From Pratylenchus scribneri (lineage: Eukaryota > Nematoda > Chromadorea > Rhabditida > Pratylenchidae), in assembly GCA_030063045.1 (NCBI GenBank), contig JAQSEB010000090.1, positions 372,001 through 436,000 of the forward strand: 64,000 bases of DNA, in the 5' to 3' direction. A program made the translations under genes and the position numbers. Shown one piece after another: positions 23,901 to 38,570 of the stretch. The stretch's first letter is position 1, and the number at the start of each line of letters is the position of its first letter. The notes beneath the pieces were generated by a model. It searched no databases and had not been told where the DNA came from. It saw only the letters and a list, made by a program, of their open reading frames with translations.

Positions 23901-26900
23901 ATTTATTTTTACAAAACTTTTTGTTCAAAATTTTACAAAATAATTAGGCATAGATGTGTTTTTTTATTTTCGTGTGCTAATTTTTGTTAATAAATTTTCG
24001 AAAATTTGTTAGATAAATTCAGAAAACTTTTCTTTTTTGCTCTAATTATTTTTAAAATTTTTACAATGATTTATTTGTCAAAACTATCATAAAATAAGCA
24101 AAAATCTAAAATTCCAAAAAAATGTCTCCCTTTTTGGCACTTCCAACTCGTAGACAAATTGAGGGATAGATTTAAATAAATCGTTCCTCATATTTGGGTA
24201 AAATCAGACGAAAGTCTTTAAGTTAAGGTAGACTAATTTATTCACTCTTTATGAGTTGAATAAAATAAATTTTGGAATTGCATAGCCTTTAATTAGGCAA
24301 TGCTTAAAAATTGAATTTATTTTATAAAAAATTTTTGTTTCAATATTTAACAAATTATTATTGGACCTAGAATGATGTTTTTTTATTTTCTTGTGCTAAT
24401 TTTTGTTAATAAATTTTTGAAAATTTGTTAAATCATTTCAGAAAACTTTTCTTTTTTGCTCTAATTATTTTTAAAATTTTTACAATGATTTATTTGACTA
24501 AATTATCATAAAATAAGCAAAAATCAAAAATTTCGAAAAATGTCTACCTTTTTGGTAATTCCAACTCGTAGACAAATTGAGGGATAGATTTAAATAAATC
24601 GTTCCTCATATTTGGGTAAAATCAGACGAAAGTCTTTAAGTAAAGGTAGATTAAATTATTCACTCTTTATGAGTTGAATAAATTAATTTTGGAATTGCGT
24701 TGCCTTTAATTAGGCAATGCTTAAAATTTTATTGAATTTATTTTTACAAAAATTTTTGTTTCAATGTTTTACAAATTTATTAGACATTATTGTTGTTTTT
24801 TTTATTTTCGTGTGCTAATTTTTGTTAATAAATTTTCGAAAATTTGTTAGATAAATTCAGAAAACTTTTATTTTTTGCTCTAATTATTCCTAAAATTTTT
24901 AAAATGATTTATTTGTCAAAACTATCATAAAATAAGCAAAAATCTAAAATTCCAAAAAATGTCTCCCTTTTTGGCACTTCCAACTCGTAGACAAATTGAG
25001 GGATAGATTTAAATAAATCGTTCCTCATATTTGGGTAAAATCAGACGAAAGTCTTTAAGTTAAGGTAGACTAAATTATTCACTCTTTATGAGTTGAATAA
25101 AATAAATTTTGGAATTGCATAGCCTTTAATTAGGCAATGCTTAAAATTTTATTGAATTTATTTTTACAAAACTTTTTGTTCAAAATTTTACAAAATAATT
25201 AGGCATAGATGTGTTTTTTTATTTTCGTGTGCTAATTTTTGTTAATAAATTTTCGAAAATTTGTTAGATAAATTCAGAAAACTTTTCTTTTTTGCTCTAA
25301 TTATTTTTAAAATTTTTACAATGATTTATTTGTCAAAACTATCATAAAATAAGCAAAAATCTAAAATTCCAAAAAAATGTCTCCCTTTTTGGCACTTCCA
25401 ACTCGTAGACAAATTGAGGGATAGATTTAAATAAATCGTTCCTCATATTTGGGTAAAATCAGACGAAAGTCTTTAAGTTAAGGTAGACTAAATTATTCAC
25501 TCTTTATGAGTTGAATAAAATAAATTTTGGAATTGCATAGCCTTTGATTAGGCAATGCTTAAAATTTTATTCAATTTATTTTTACAAAACTTTTTGTTCA
25601 AAATTTTACAAAATAATTAGGCATAGATGTGTTTTTTTATTTTCGTGTGCTAATTTTTGTTAATAAATTTTCGAAAATTTGTTAGATAAATTCAGAAAAC
25701 TTTTATTTTTTGCTCTAATTATTCCTAAAATTTTTAAAATGATTTATTTGTCAAAACTATCATAAAATAAGCAAAAATCTAAAATTCCAAAAAATGTCTC
25801 CCTTTTTGCTACTTCCAACTCGTAGACAAATTGAGGGATAGATTTAAATAAATCGTTCCTCATATTTGGGTAAAATCAGACGATAGTCTATAAAAAAAGG
25901 TTGACTAAATTATTCACTCTTTATGAGTTGAATAAAATAAATTTTGGAATTGCATAGCCTTTAATTAGGCAATGCTTAAAAATTGAATTTATTTTATAAA
26001 AAATTTTTGTTTCAATATTTAACAAATTATTATTGGACCTAGAATGATGTTTTTTTATTTTCTTGTGCTAATTTTTGTTAATAAATTTTTGAAAATTTGT
26101 TAAATCATTTCAGAAAACTTTTCTTTTTTGCTCTAATTATTTTTAAAATTTTTACAATGATTTATTTGACTAAATTATCATAAAATAAGCAAAAATCAAA
26201 AATTTCGAAAAATGTCTACCTTTTTGGTAATTCCAACTCGTAGACAAATTGAGGGATAGATTTAAATAAATCGTCCCTCATAATTGAATGAAATCAGACG
26301 ATAGTCTTTAAGTAAAGGTAGACTAAATTATTCACTCTTTATGAGTTGAATAAAATAAATTTTGGAATTGCATAGCCTTTAATTAGGCAATGCTTAAAAT
26401 TTTATTGAATTTATTTTTACAAAATTTTTGTTCAAAATTTTACAAAATAATTAGGCATAGATGTGTTTTTTTATTTTCGTGTGCTAATTTTTGTTAATAA
26501 ATTTTCGAAAATTTGTTAGATAAATTCAGAAAACTTTTCTTTTTTGCTCTAATTATTTTTAAAATTTTTACAATGATTTATTTGTCAAAACTATCATAAA
26601 ATAAGCAAAAATCTAAAATTCCAAAAAAATGTCTCCCTTTTTGGCACTTCCAACTCGTAGACAAATTGAGGGATAGATTTAAATAAATCGTTCCTCATAT
26701 TTGGGTAAAATCAGACGAAAGTCTTTAAGTTAAGGTAGACTAAATTATTCACTCTTTATGAGTTGAATAAAATAAATTTTGGAATTGCATAGCCTTTGAT
26801 TAGGCAATGCTTAAAATTTTATTGAATTTATTTTTACAAAACTTTTTGTTCAAAATTTTACAAAATAATTAGGCATAGATGTGTTTTTTTATTTTCGTGT

Positions 26901-27220
26901 GCTAATTTTTGTTAATAAATTTTCGAAAATTTGTTAGATAAATTCAGAAAACTTTTATTTTTTGCTCTAATTATTCCTAAAATTTTTAAAATGATTTATT
27001 TGTCAAAACTATCATAAAATAAGCAAAAATCTAAAATTCCAAAAAATGTCTCCCTTTTTGCTACTTCCAACTCGTAGACAAATTGAGGGATAGATTTAAA
27101 TAAATCGTTCCTCATATTTGGGTAAAATCAGACGATAGTCTTTAAAAAAAAAGTTGACTAAATTATTCACTCTTTATGAGTTGAATAAAATAAATTTTGG
27201 AATTGCATAGCCTTTAATTA

Positions 27221-30200
27221 GGCAATGCTTAAAAATTGAATTTATTTTATAAAAAATTTTTGTTTCAATATTTAACAAATTATTATTGGACCTAGAATGA
27301 TGTTTTTTATTTTCTTGTGCTAATTTTTGTTAATAAATTTTTGAAAATTTGTTAAATCATTTCAGAAAACTTTTCTTTTTTGCTCTAATTATTTTTAAAA
27401 TTTTTACAATGATTTATTTGACTAAATTATCATAAAATAAGCAAAAATCAAAAATTTCGAAAAATGTCTACCTTTTTGGTAATTCCAACTCGTAGACAAA
27501 TTGAGGGATAGATTTAAATAAATCGTCCCTCATAATTGAGTGAAATCAGACGATAGTCTTTAAGTAAAGGTAGACTAAATTATTCACTCTTTATGAGTTG
27601 AATAAAATAAATTTTGGAATTGCATAGCCTTTAATTAGGCAATGCTTAAAATTTTATTGAATTTATTTTTACAAAACTTTTTGTTCAAAATTTTACAAAA
27701 TAATTAGGCATAGATGTGTTTTTTTATTTTCGTGTGCTAATTTTTGTTAATAAATTTTCGAAAATTTGTTAGATAAATTCAGAAAACTTTTATTTTTTGC
27801 TCTAATTATTCCTAAAATTTTTAAAATGATTTATTTGTCAAAACTATCATAAAATAAGCAAAAATCTAAAATTCCAAAAAATGTCTCCCTTTTTGCTACT
27901 TCCAACTCGTAGACAAATTGAGGGATAGATTTAAATAAATCGTTCCTCATATTTGGGTAAAATCAGACGATAGTCTATAAAAAAAGGTTGACTATATTAT
28001 TCACTCTTTATGAGTTGAATAAATTAATTTTGGAATTGCGTTGCCTTAATTAGGCAATGCTTAAAATTTTATTGAATTTATTTTATAAAAAATTTTTGTT
28101 TCAATATTTAACAAATTATTATTGGACCTAGAATGATGTTTTTTATTTTCGTGTGCTAATTTTTATTAATAAATTTTCGAAAATTTGTTAGATAAATTCA
28201 GAAAACTTTTATTTTTTGCTCTAATTATTCCTAAAATTTTTAAAATGATTTATTTGTCAAAACTATCATAAAATAAGGAAAAATCTAAAATTCCAAAAAA
28301 TGTCTCCCTTTTTGGCACTTCCAACTCGTAGACAAATTGAGGGATAGATTTAAATAAATCGTTCCTCATATTTGGGTAAAATCAGACGATAATCTATAAA
28401 AAAAGGTTGACTAAATTATTCACTCTTTATGAGTTGAATAAATTAATTTTGGAATTGCGTTGCCTTTAATTAGGCAATGCTTAAAATTTTATTGAATTTA
28501 TTTTTACAAAAATTTTTGTTTCAATGTTTTACAAATTTATTAGACATTATTGTTGTTTTTTTATTTTCGTGTGCTAATTTTTGTTAATAAATTTTCGAAA
28601 ATTTGTTAGATAAATTCAGAAAACTTTTATTTTTTGCTCTAATTATTCCTAAAATTTTTAAAATGATTTATTTGTCAAAACTATCATAAAATAAGCAAAA
28701 ATCTAAAATTCCAAAAAATGTCTCCCTTTTTGGCACTTCCAACTCGTAGACAAATTGAGGGATAGATTTAAATAAATCGTTCCTCATATTTGGGTAAAAT
28801 CAGACGAAAGTCTTTAAGTTAAGGTAGACTAAATTATTCACTCTTTATGAGTTGAATAAAATAAATTTTGGAATTGCATAGCCTTTAATTAGGCAATGCT
28901 TAAAAATTGAATTTATTTTATAAAAAATTTTTGTTTCAATATTTAACAAATTATTATTGGACCTAGAATGATGTTTTTTTATTTTCTTGTGCTAATTTTT
29001 GTTAATAAATTTTTGAAAATTTGTTAAATCATTTCAGAAAACTTTTCTTTTTTGCTCTAATTATTTTTAAAATTTTTACAATGATTTATTTGACTAAATT
29101 ATCATAAAATAAGCAAAAATCAAAAATTTCGAAAAATGTCTACCTTTTTGGTAATTCCAACTCGTAGACAAATTGAGGGATAGATTTAAATAAATCGTCC
29201 CTCATAATTGAGTGAAATCAGACGATAGTCTTTAAGTAAAGGTAGACTAAATTATTCACTCTTTATGAGTTGAATAAATTAATTTTGGAATTGCGTTGCC
29301 TTTAATTAGGCAATGCTTAAAATTTTATTGAATTTATTTTATAAAAAATTTTTGTTTCAATATTTAACAAATTATTATTGGACCTAGAATGATGTTTTTT
29401 TATTTTCTTGTGCTAATTTTTGTTAATAAATTTTTGAAAATTTGTTAAATCATTTCAGAAAACTTTTCTTTTTTGCTCTAATTATTTTTAAAATTTTTAC
29501 AATGATTTATTTGACTAAATTATCATAAAATAAGCAAAAATCAAAAATTTCGAAAAATGTCTACCTTTTTGGTAATTCCAACTCGTAGACAAATTGAGGG
29601 ATAGATTTAAATAAATCGTCCCTCATAATTGAGTGAAATCAGACGATAGTCTTTAAGTAAAGGTAGACTAAATTATTCACTCTTTATGAGTTGAATAAAT
29701 TAATTTTGGAATTGCGTTGCCTTTAATTAGGCAATGCTTAAAATTTTATTGAATTTATTTTTACAAAAATTTTTGTTTCAATGTTTTACAAATTTATTAG
29801 ACATTATTGTTGTTTTTTTATTTTCGTGTGCTAATTTTTATTAATAAATTTTCGAAAATTTGTTAGATAAATTCAGAAAACTTTTATTTTTTGCTCTAAT
29901 TATTCCTAAAATTTTTAAAATGATTTATTTGTCAAAACTATCATAAAATAAGGAAAAATCTAAAATTCCAAAAAATGTCTCCCTTTTTGGCACTTCCAAC
30001 TCGTAGACAAATTGAGGGATAGATTTAAATAAATCGTTCCTCATATTTGGGTAAAATCAGACGAAAGTCTATAAAAAAAGGTTGACTAAATTATTCACTC
30101 TTTATGAGTTGAATAAATTAATTTTGGAATTGCGTTGCCTTTAATTAGGCAATGCTTAAAATTTTATTGAATTTATTTTTACAAAAATTTTTGTTTCAAT

Positions 30201-33200
30201 GTTTTACAAATTTATTAGACATTATTGTTGTTTTTTTATTTTCGTGTGCTAATTTTTGTTAATAAATTTTCGAAAATTTGTTAGATAAATTCAGAAAACT
30301 TTTATTTTTTGCTCTAATTATTCCTAAAATTTTTAAAATGATTTATTTGTCAAAACTATCATAAAATAAGCAAAAATCTAAAATTCCAAAAAATGTCTCC
30401 CTTTTTGGCACGTCCAACTCGTAGACAAATTGAGGGATAGATTTAAATAAATCGTTCCTCATATTTGGGTAAAATCAGACGAAAGTCTATAAAAAAAGGT
30501 TGACTAAATTATTCACTCTTTATGAGTTGAATAAATTAATTTTGGAATTGCGTTGCCTTTAATTAGGCAATGCTTAAAATTTTATTGAATTTATTTTTAC
30601 AAAACTTTTTGTTCAAAATTTTACAAAATAATTAGGCATAGATGTGTTTTTTTATTTTCGTGTGCTAATTTTTGTTAATAAATTTTCGAAAATTTGTTAG
30701 ATAAATTCAGAAAACTTTTATTTTTTGCTCTAATTATTCCTAAAATTTTTAAAATGATTTATTTGTCAAAACTATCATAAAATAAGCAAAAATCTAAAAT
30801 TCCAAAAAATGTCTCCCTTTTTGCTACTTCCAACTCGTAGACAAATTGAGGGATAGATTTAAATAAATCGTTCCTCATATTTGGGTAAAATCAGACGATA
30901 GTCTATAAAAAAAGGTTGACTAAATTATTCACTCTTTATGAGTTGAATAAAATAAATTTTGGAATTGCATAGCCTTTAATTAGGCAATGCTTAAAAATTG
31001 AATTTATTTTATAAAAAATTTTTGTTTCAATATTTAACAAATTATTATTGGACCTAGAATGATGTTTTTTTATTTTCTTGTGCTAATTTTTGTTAATAAA
31101 TTTTTGAAAATTTGTTAAATCATTTCAGAAAACTTTTCTTTTTTGCTCTAATTATTTTTAAAATTTTTACAATGATTTATTTGACTAAATTATCATAAAA
31201 TAAGCAAAAATCAAAAATTTCGAAAAATGTCTACCTTTTTGGTAATTCCAACTCGTAGACAAATTGAGGGATAGATTTAAATAAATCGTCCCTCATAATT
31301 GAATGAAATCAGACGATAGTCTTTAAGTAAAGGTAGACTAAATTATTCACTCTTTATGAGTTGAATAAAATAAATTTTGGAATTGCATAGCCTTTAATTA
31401 GGCAATGCTTAAAATTTTATTGAATTTATTTTTACAAAACTTTTTGTTCAAAATTTTACAAAATAATTAGGCATAGATGTGTTTTTTTATTTTCGTGTGC
31501 TAATTTTTGTTAATAAATTTTCGAAAATTTGTTAGATAAATTCAGAAAACTTTTATTTTTTGCTCTAATTATTCCTAAAATTTTTAAAATGATTTATTTG
31601 TCAAAACTATCATAAAATAAGCAAAAATCTAAAATTCCAAAAAATGTCTCCCTTTTTGCTACTTCCAACTCGTAGACAAATTGAGGGATAGATTTAAATA
31701 AATCGTTCCTCATATTTGGGTAAAATCAGACGATAGTCTATAAAAAAAGGTTGACTATATTATTCACTCTTTATGAGTTGAATAAATTAATTTTGGAATT
31801 GCGTTGCCTTAATTAGGCAATGCTTAAAATTTTATTGAATTTATTTTATAAAAAATTTTTGTTTCAATATTTAACAAATTATTATTGGACCTAGAATGAT
31901 GTTTTTTATTTTCGTGTGCTAATTTTTATTAATAAATTTTCGAAAATTTGTTAGATAAATTCAGAAATTTTTTATTTTTTGCTCTAATTATTCCTAAAAT
32001 TTTTAAAATGATTTATTTGTCAAAACTATCATAAAATAAGAAAAAATCCAAAATTCCAAAAAATGTCTCCCTTTTTGGCACTTCCAACTCGTAGACAAAT
32101 TGAGGGATAGATTTAAATAAATCGTTCCTCATATTTGGGTAAAATCAGACGAAAGTCTATAAAAAAAGGTTGACTAAATTATTCACTCTTTATGAGTTGA
32201 ATAAATTAATTTTGGAATTGCGTTGCCTTTAATTAGGCAATGCTTAAAATTTTATTGAATTTATTTTTACAAAAATTTTTGTTTCAATGTTTTACAAACT
32301 TATTAGACATTATTGTTGTTTTTTTATTTTCGTGTGCTAATTTTTGTTAATAAATTTTCGAAAATTTGTTAGATAAATTCAGAAAACTTTTATTTTTTGC
32401 TCTAATTATTCCTAAAATTTTTAAAATGATTTATTTGTCAAAACTATCATAAAATAAGCAAAAATCTAAAATTCCAAAAAATGTCTCCCTTTTTGGCACG
32501 TCCAACTCGTAGACAAATTGAGGGATAGATTTAAATAAATCGTTCCTCATATTTGGGTAAAATCAGACGAAAGTCTATAAAAAAAGGTTGACTAAATTAT
32601 TCACTCTTTATGAGTTGAATAAATTAATTTTGGAATTGCGTTGCCTTTAATTAGGCAATGCTTAAAATTTTATTGAATTTATTTTATAAAAAATTTTTGT
32701 TTCAATATTTAACAAATTATTATTGGACCTAGAATGATGTTTTTTTATTTTCGTGTGCTAATTTTTGTTAATAAATTTTCGAAAATTTGTTAGATAAATT
32801 CAGAAAACTTTTATTTTTTGCTCTAATTATTCCTAAAATTTTTAAAATGATTTATTTGTCAAAACTATCATAAAATAAGCAAAAATCTAAAATTCCAAAA
32901 AATGTCTCCCTTTTTGCTACTTCCAACTCGTAGACAAATTGAGGGATAGATTTAAATAAATCGTTCCTCATATTTGGGTAAAATCAGACGATAGTCTATA
33001 AAAAAAGGTTGACTAAATTATTCACTCTTTATGAGTTGAATAAAATAAATTTTGGAATTGCATAGCCTTTAATTAGGCAATGCTTAAAAATTGAATTTAT
33101 TTTATAAAAAATTTTTGTTTCAATATTTAACAAATTATTATTGGACCTAGAATGATGTTTTTTTATTTTCTTGTGCTAATTTTTGTTAATAAATTTTTGA

Positions 33201-36200
33201 AAATTTGTTAAATCATTTCAGAAAACTTTTCTTTTTTGCTCTAATTATTTTTAAAATTTTTACAATGATTTATTTGACTAAATTATCATAAAATAAGCAA
33301 AAATCAAAAATTTCGAAAAATGTCTACCTTTTTGGTAATTCCAACTCGTAGACAAATTGAGGGATAGATTTAAATAAATCGTCCCTCATAATTGAGTGAA
33401 ATCAGACGATAGTCTTTAAGTAAAGGTAGACTAAATTATTCACTCTTTATGAGTTGAATAAAATAAATTTTGGAATTGCATAGCCTTTAATTAGGCAATG
33501 CTTAAAATTTTATTGAATTTATTTTTACAAAACTTTTTGTTCAAAATTTTACAAAATAATTAGGCATAGATGTGTTTTTTTATTTTCGTGTGCTAATTTT
33601 TGTTAATAAATTTTCGAAAATTTGTTAGATAAATTCAGAAAACTTTTATTTTTTGCTCTAATTATTCCTAAAATTTTTAAAATGATTTATTTGTCAAAAC
33701 TATCATAAAATAAGCAAAAATCTAAAATTCCAAAAAATGTCTCCCTTTTTGCTACTTCCAACTCGTAGACAAATTGAGGGATAGATTTAAATAAATCGTT
33801 CCTCATATTTGGGTAAAATCAGACGATAGTCTATAAAAAAAGGTTGACTATATTATTCACTCTTTATGAGTTGAATAAATTAATTTTGGAATTGCGTTGC
33901 CTTAATTAGGCAATGCTTAAAATTTTATTGAATTTATTTTATAAAAAATTTTTGTTTCAATATTTAACAAATTATTATTGGACCTAGAATGATGTTTTTT
34001 ATTTTCGTGTGCTAATTTTTATTAATAAATTTTCGAAAATTTGTTAGATAAATTCAGAAAACTTTTATTTTTTGCTCTAATTATTCCTAAAATTTTTAAA
34101 ATGATTTATTTGTCAAAACTATCATAAAATAAGGAAAAATCTAAAATTCCAAAAAATGTCTCCCTTTTTGGCACTTCCAACTCGTAGACAAATTGAGGGA
34201 TAGATTTAAATAAATCGTTCCTCATATTTGGGTAAAATCAGACGATAGTCTATAAAAAAAGGTTGACTAAATTATTCACTCTTTATGAGTTGAATAAATT
34301 AATTTTGGAATTGCGTTGCCTTTAATTAGGCAATGCTTAAAATTTTATTGAATTTATTTTTACAAAAATTTTTGTTTCAATGTTTTACAAATTTATTAGA
34401 CATTATTGTTGTTTTTTTATTTTCGTGTGCTAATTTTTGTTAATAAATTTTCGAAAATTTGTTAGATAAATTCAGAAAACTTTTATTTTTTGCTCTAATT
34501 ATTCCTAAAATTTTTAAAATGATTTATTTGTCAAAACTATCATAAAATAAGCAAAAATCTAAAATTCCAAAAAATGTCTCCCTTTTTGGCACTTCCAACT
34601 CGTAGACAAATTGAGGGATAGATTTAAATAAATCGTTCCTCATATTTGGGTAAAATCAGACGATAGTCTATAAAAAAAGGTTGACTAAATTATTCACTCT
34701 TTATGAGTTGAATAAAATAAATTTTGGAATTGCATAGCCTTTAATTAGGCAATGCTTAAAAATTGAATTTATTTTATAAAAAATTTTTGTTTCAATATTT
34801 AACAAATTATTATTGGACCTAGAATGATGTTTTTTTATTTTCTTGTGCTAATTTTTGTTAATAAATTTTTGAAAATTTGTTAAATCATTTCAGAAAACTT
34901 TTCTTTTTTGCTCTAATTATTTTTAAAATTTTTACAATGATTTATTTGACTAAATTATCATAAAATAAGCAAAAATCAAAAATTTCGAAAAATGTCTACC
35001 TTTTTGGTAATTCCAACTCGTAGACAAATTGAGGGATAGATTTAAATAAATCGTCCCTCATAATTGAGTGAAATCAGACGATAGTCTTTAAGTAAAGGTA
35101 GACTAAATTATTCACTCTTTATGAGTTGAATAAAATAAATTTTGGAATTGCATAGCCTTTAATTAGGCAATGCTTAAAATTTTATTGAATTTATTTTTAC
35201 AAAACTTTTTGTTCAAAATTTTACAAAATAATTAGGCATAGATGTGTTTTTTTATTTTCGTGTGCTAATTTTTGTTAATAAATTTTCGAAAATTTGTTAG
35301 ATAAATTCAGAAAACTTTTATTTTTTGCTCTAATTATTCCTAAAATTTTTAAAATGATTTATTTGTCAAAACTATCATAAAATAAGCAAAAATCTAAAAT
35401 TCCAAAAAATGTCTCCCTTTTTGCTACTTCCAACTCGTAGACAAATTGAGGGATAGATTTAAATAAATCGTTCCTCATATTTGGGTAAAATCAGACGATA
35501 GTCTATAAAAAAAGGTTGACTATATTATTCACTCTTTATGAGTTGAATAAATTAATTTTGGAATTGCGTTGCCTTAATTAGGCAATGCTTAAAATTTTAT
35601 TGAATTTATTTTATAAAAAATTTTTGTTTCAATATTTAACAAATTATTATTGGACCTAGAATGATGTTTTTTATTTTCGTGTGCTAATTTTTATTAATAA
35701 ATTTTCGAAAATTTGTTAGATAAATTCAGAAAACTTTTATTTTTTGCTCTAATTATTCCTAAAATTTTTAAAATGATTTATTTGTCAAAACTATCATAAA
35801 ATAAGGAAAAATCTAAAATTCCAAAAAATGTCTCCCTTTTTGGCACTTCCAACTCGTAGACAAATTGAGGGATAGATTTAAATAAATCGTTCCTCATATT
35901 TGGGTAAAATCAGACGATAGTCTATAAAAAAAGGTTGACTAAATTATTCACTCTTTATGAGTTGAATAAATTAATTTTGGAATTGCGTTGCCTTTAATTA
36001 GGCAATGCTTAAAATTTTATTGAATTTATTTTTACAAAAATTTTTGTTTCAATGTTTTACAAATTTATTAGACATTATTGTTGTTTTTTTATTTTCGTGT
36101 GCTAATTTTTGTTAATAAATTTTCGAAAATTTGTTAGATAAATTCAGAAAACTTTTATTTTTTGCTCTAATTATTCCTAAAATTTTTAAAATGATTTATT

Positions 36201-36419
36201 TGTCAAAACTATCATAAAATAAGCAAAAATCTAAAATTCCAAAAAATGTCTCCCTTTTTGGCACTTCCAACTCGTAGACAAATTGAGGGATAGATTTAAA
36301 TAAATCGTTCCTCATATTTGGGTAAAATCAGACGAAAGTCTTTAAGTTAAGGTAGACTAAATTATTCACTCTTTATGAGTTGAATAAAATAAATTTTGGA
36401 ATTGCATAGCCTTTAATTA
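27221..36419 (+). repeat. Higher-order repeat within the satellite: monomers B-C-B'-A, 1672 bp
   Basis: The monomer order B, C, B' (B with GCCTTAATTAGG and a CGTG centre), A appears with anchors at 27221/27638/28053/28473, 30983/31401/31816/32236, 33076/33494/33909/34329 and 34748/35166/35581/36001. The last two blocks start exactly 1672 bp apart, and the next block start is another 1672 bp on. Extra A, B or C monomers lie between the earlier copies. Confidence 0.8.
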
Positions 36420-38570
36420 GGCAATGCTTAAAAATTGAATTTATTTTATAAAAAATTTTTGTTTCAATATTTAACAAATTATTATTGGACCTAGAATGAT
36501 GTTTTTTTATTTTCTTGTGCTAATTTTTGTTAATAAATTTTTGAAAATTTGTTAAATCATTTCAGAAAACTTTTCTTTTTTGCTCTAATTATTTTTAAAA
36601 TTTTTACAATGATTTATTTGACTAAATTATCATAAAATAAGCAAAAATCAAAAATTTCGAAAAATGTCTACCTTTTTGGTAATTCCAACTCGTAGACAAA
36701 TTGAGGGATAGATTTAAATAAATCGTCCCTCATAATTGAGTGAAATCAGACGATAGTCTTTAAGTAAAGGTAGACTAAATTATTCACTCTTTATGAGTTG
36801 AATAAATTAATTTTGGAATTGCGTTGCCTTTAATTAGGCAATGCTTAAAATTTTATTGAATTTATTTTTACAAAAATTTTTGTTTCAATGTTTTACAAAT
36901 TTATTAGACATTATTGTTGTTTTTTTATTTTCGTGTGCTAATTTTTATTAATAAATTTTCGAAAATTTGTTAGATAAATTCAGAAAACTTTTATTTTTTG
37001 CTCTAATTATTCCTAAAATTTTTAAAATGATTTATTTGTCAAAACTATCATAAAATAAGGAAAAATCTAAAATTCCAAAAAATGTCTCCCTTTTTGGCAC
37101 TTCCAACTCGTAGACAAATTGAGGGATAGATTTAAATAAATCGTTCCTCATATTTGGGTAAAATCAGACGAAAGTCTATAAAAAAAGGTTGACTAAATTA
37201 TTCACTCTTTATGAGTTGAATAAATTAATTTTGGAATTGCGTTGCCTTTAATTAGGCAATGCTTAAAATTTTATTGAATTTATTTTTACAAAAATTTTTG
37301 TTTCAATGTTTTACAAATTTATTAGACATTATTGTTGTTTTTTTATTTTCGTGTGCTAATTTTTGTTAATAAATTTTCGAAAATTTGTTAGATAAATTCA
37401 GAAAACTTTTATTTTTTGCTCTAATTATTCCTAAAATTTTTAAAATGATTTATTTGTCAAAACTATCATAAAATAAGCAAAAATCTAAAATTCCAAAAAA
37501 TGTCTCCCTTTTTGGCACGTCCAACTCGTAGACAAATTGAGGGATAGATTTAAATAAATCGTTCCTCATTTGGGTAAAATCAGACGAAAGTCTATAAAAA
37601 AAGGTTGACTAAATTATTCACTCTTTATGAGTTGAATAAATTAATTTTGGAATTGCGTTGCCTTTAATTAGGCAATGCTTAAAATTTTATTGAATTTATT
37701 TTTACAAAAATTTTTGTTTCAATGTTTTACAAATTTATTAGACATTATTGTTGTTTTTTTTATTTTCGTGTGCTAATTTTTGTTAATAAATTTTCGAAAA
37801 TTTGTTAGATAAATTCAGAAAACTTTTATTTTTTGCTCTAATTATTCCTAAAATTTTTAAAATGATTTATTTGTCAAAACTATCATAAAATAAGCAAAAA
37901 TCTAAAATTCCAAAAAATGTCTCCCTTTTTGGCACGTCCAACTCGTAGACAAATTGAGGGATAGATTTAAATAAATCGTTCCTCATATTTGGGTAAAATC
38001 AGACGATAGTCTATAAAAAAAGGTTGACTAAATTATTCACTCTTTATGAGTTGAATAAATTAATTTTGGAATTGCGTTGCCTTTAATTAGGCAATGCTTA
38101 AAATTTTATTGAATTTATTTTTACAAAAATTTTTGTTTCAATGTTTTACAAATTTATTAGACATTATTGTTGTTTTTTTATTTTCGTGTGCTAATTTTTA
38201 TTAATAAATTTTCGAAAATTTGTTAGATAAATTCAGAAAACTTTTATTTTTTGCTCTAATTATTCCTAAAATTTTTAAAATGATTTATTTGTCAAAACTA
38301 TCATAAAATAAGCAAAAATCTAAAATTCCAAAAAATGTCTCCCTTTTTGGCACTTACAACTCGTAGACAAATTGAGGGATAGATTTAAATAAATCGTTCC
38401 TCATATTTGGGTAAAATCAGACGATAGTCTATAAAAAAAGGTTGACTAAATTATTCACTCTTTATGAGTTGAATAAATTAATTTTGGAATTGCATTGCCT
38501 TTAATTAGGCAATGATTAAATTTTATTGAATTTATTTTATTTTTGTTTCAAAATTTTACTATTTTCGGGA

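Larger units (their letters stand above)
12897..38570 (+). repeat. Satellite array, about 420-bp monomers
   Basis: The anchor GGCAATGC or a one-base variant recurs 58 times from 13433 to 38508. Spacing is mostly 414-422 bp, with a run of 434-440 bp units (14.7-18.6 kb) and one short 392-bp unit. Every unit holds the same block order: TTTATGAGTTGAATAAA, a dyad GCATTGCCT-TTAATT-AGGCAATGC, ACAAAAATTTTTG, GTTAATAAATTTTCGAAAAT, TTTGCTCTAATTATT, CCAACTCGTAGACAAATTGA, the dyad around GAGGGATAGATTTAAATAAA, and CAGACGAAAGTCT. Central variants define monomer types: A (TTTCAATGTTTTACAAA, GACATTATTGTTG), B (CAATATTTAACAAATTATTA, CCTAGAATGATG) and C (CAAAATTTTACAAAATAATT, GCATAGATGTG). No protein is encoded. 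The array ends at about 38570, under 900 bp from the filamin stop codon. Confidence 0.97.

Noticed and set aside
12897..38570. A self-cleaving hammerhead ribozyme in the satellite, because CGAAAGTC recurs in monomers
   Set aside because: The second conserved core element CTGATGA is absent from the monomer on both strands, so the catalytic core cannot form.
12897..38570. A CRISPR-like array, because of the regular repetition
   Set aside because: The whole unit repeats, with no unique spacers between short repeats, and the genome is eukaryotic.
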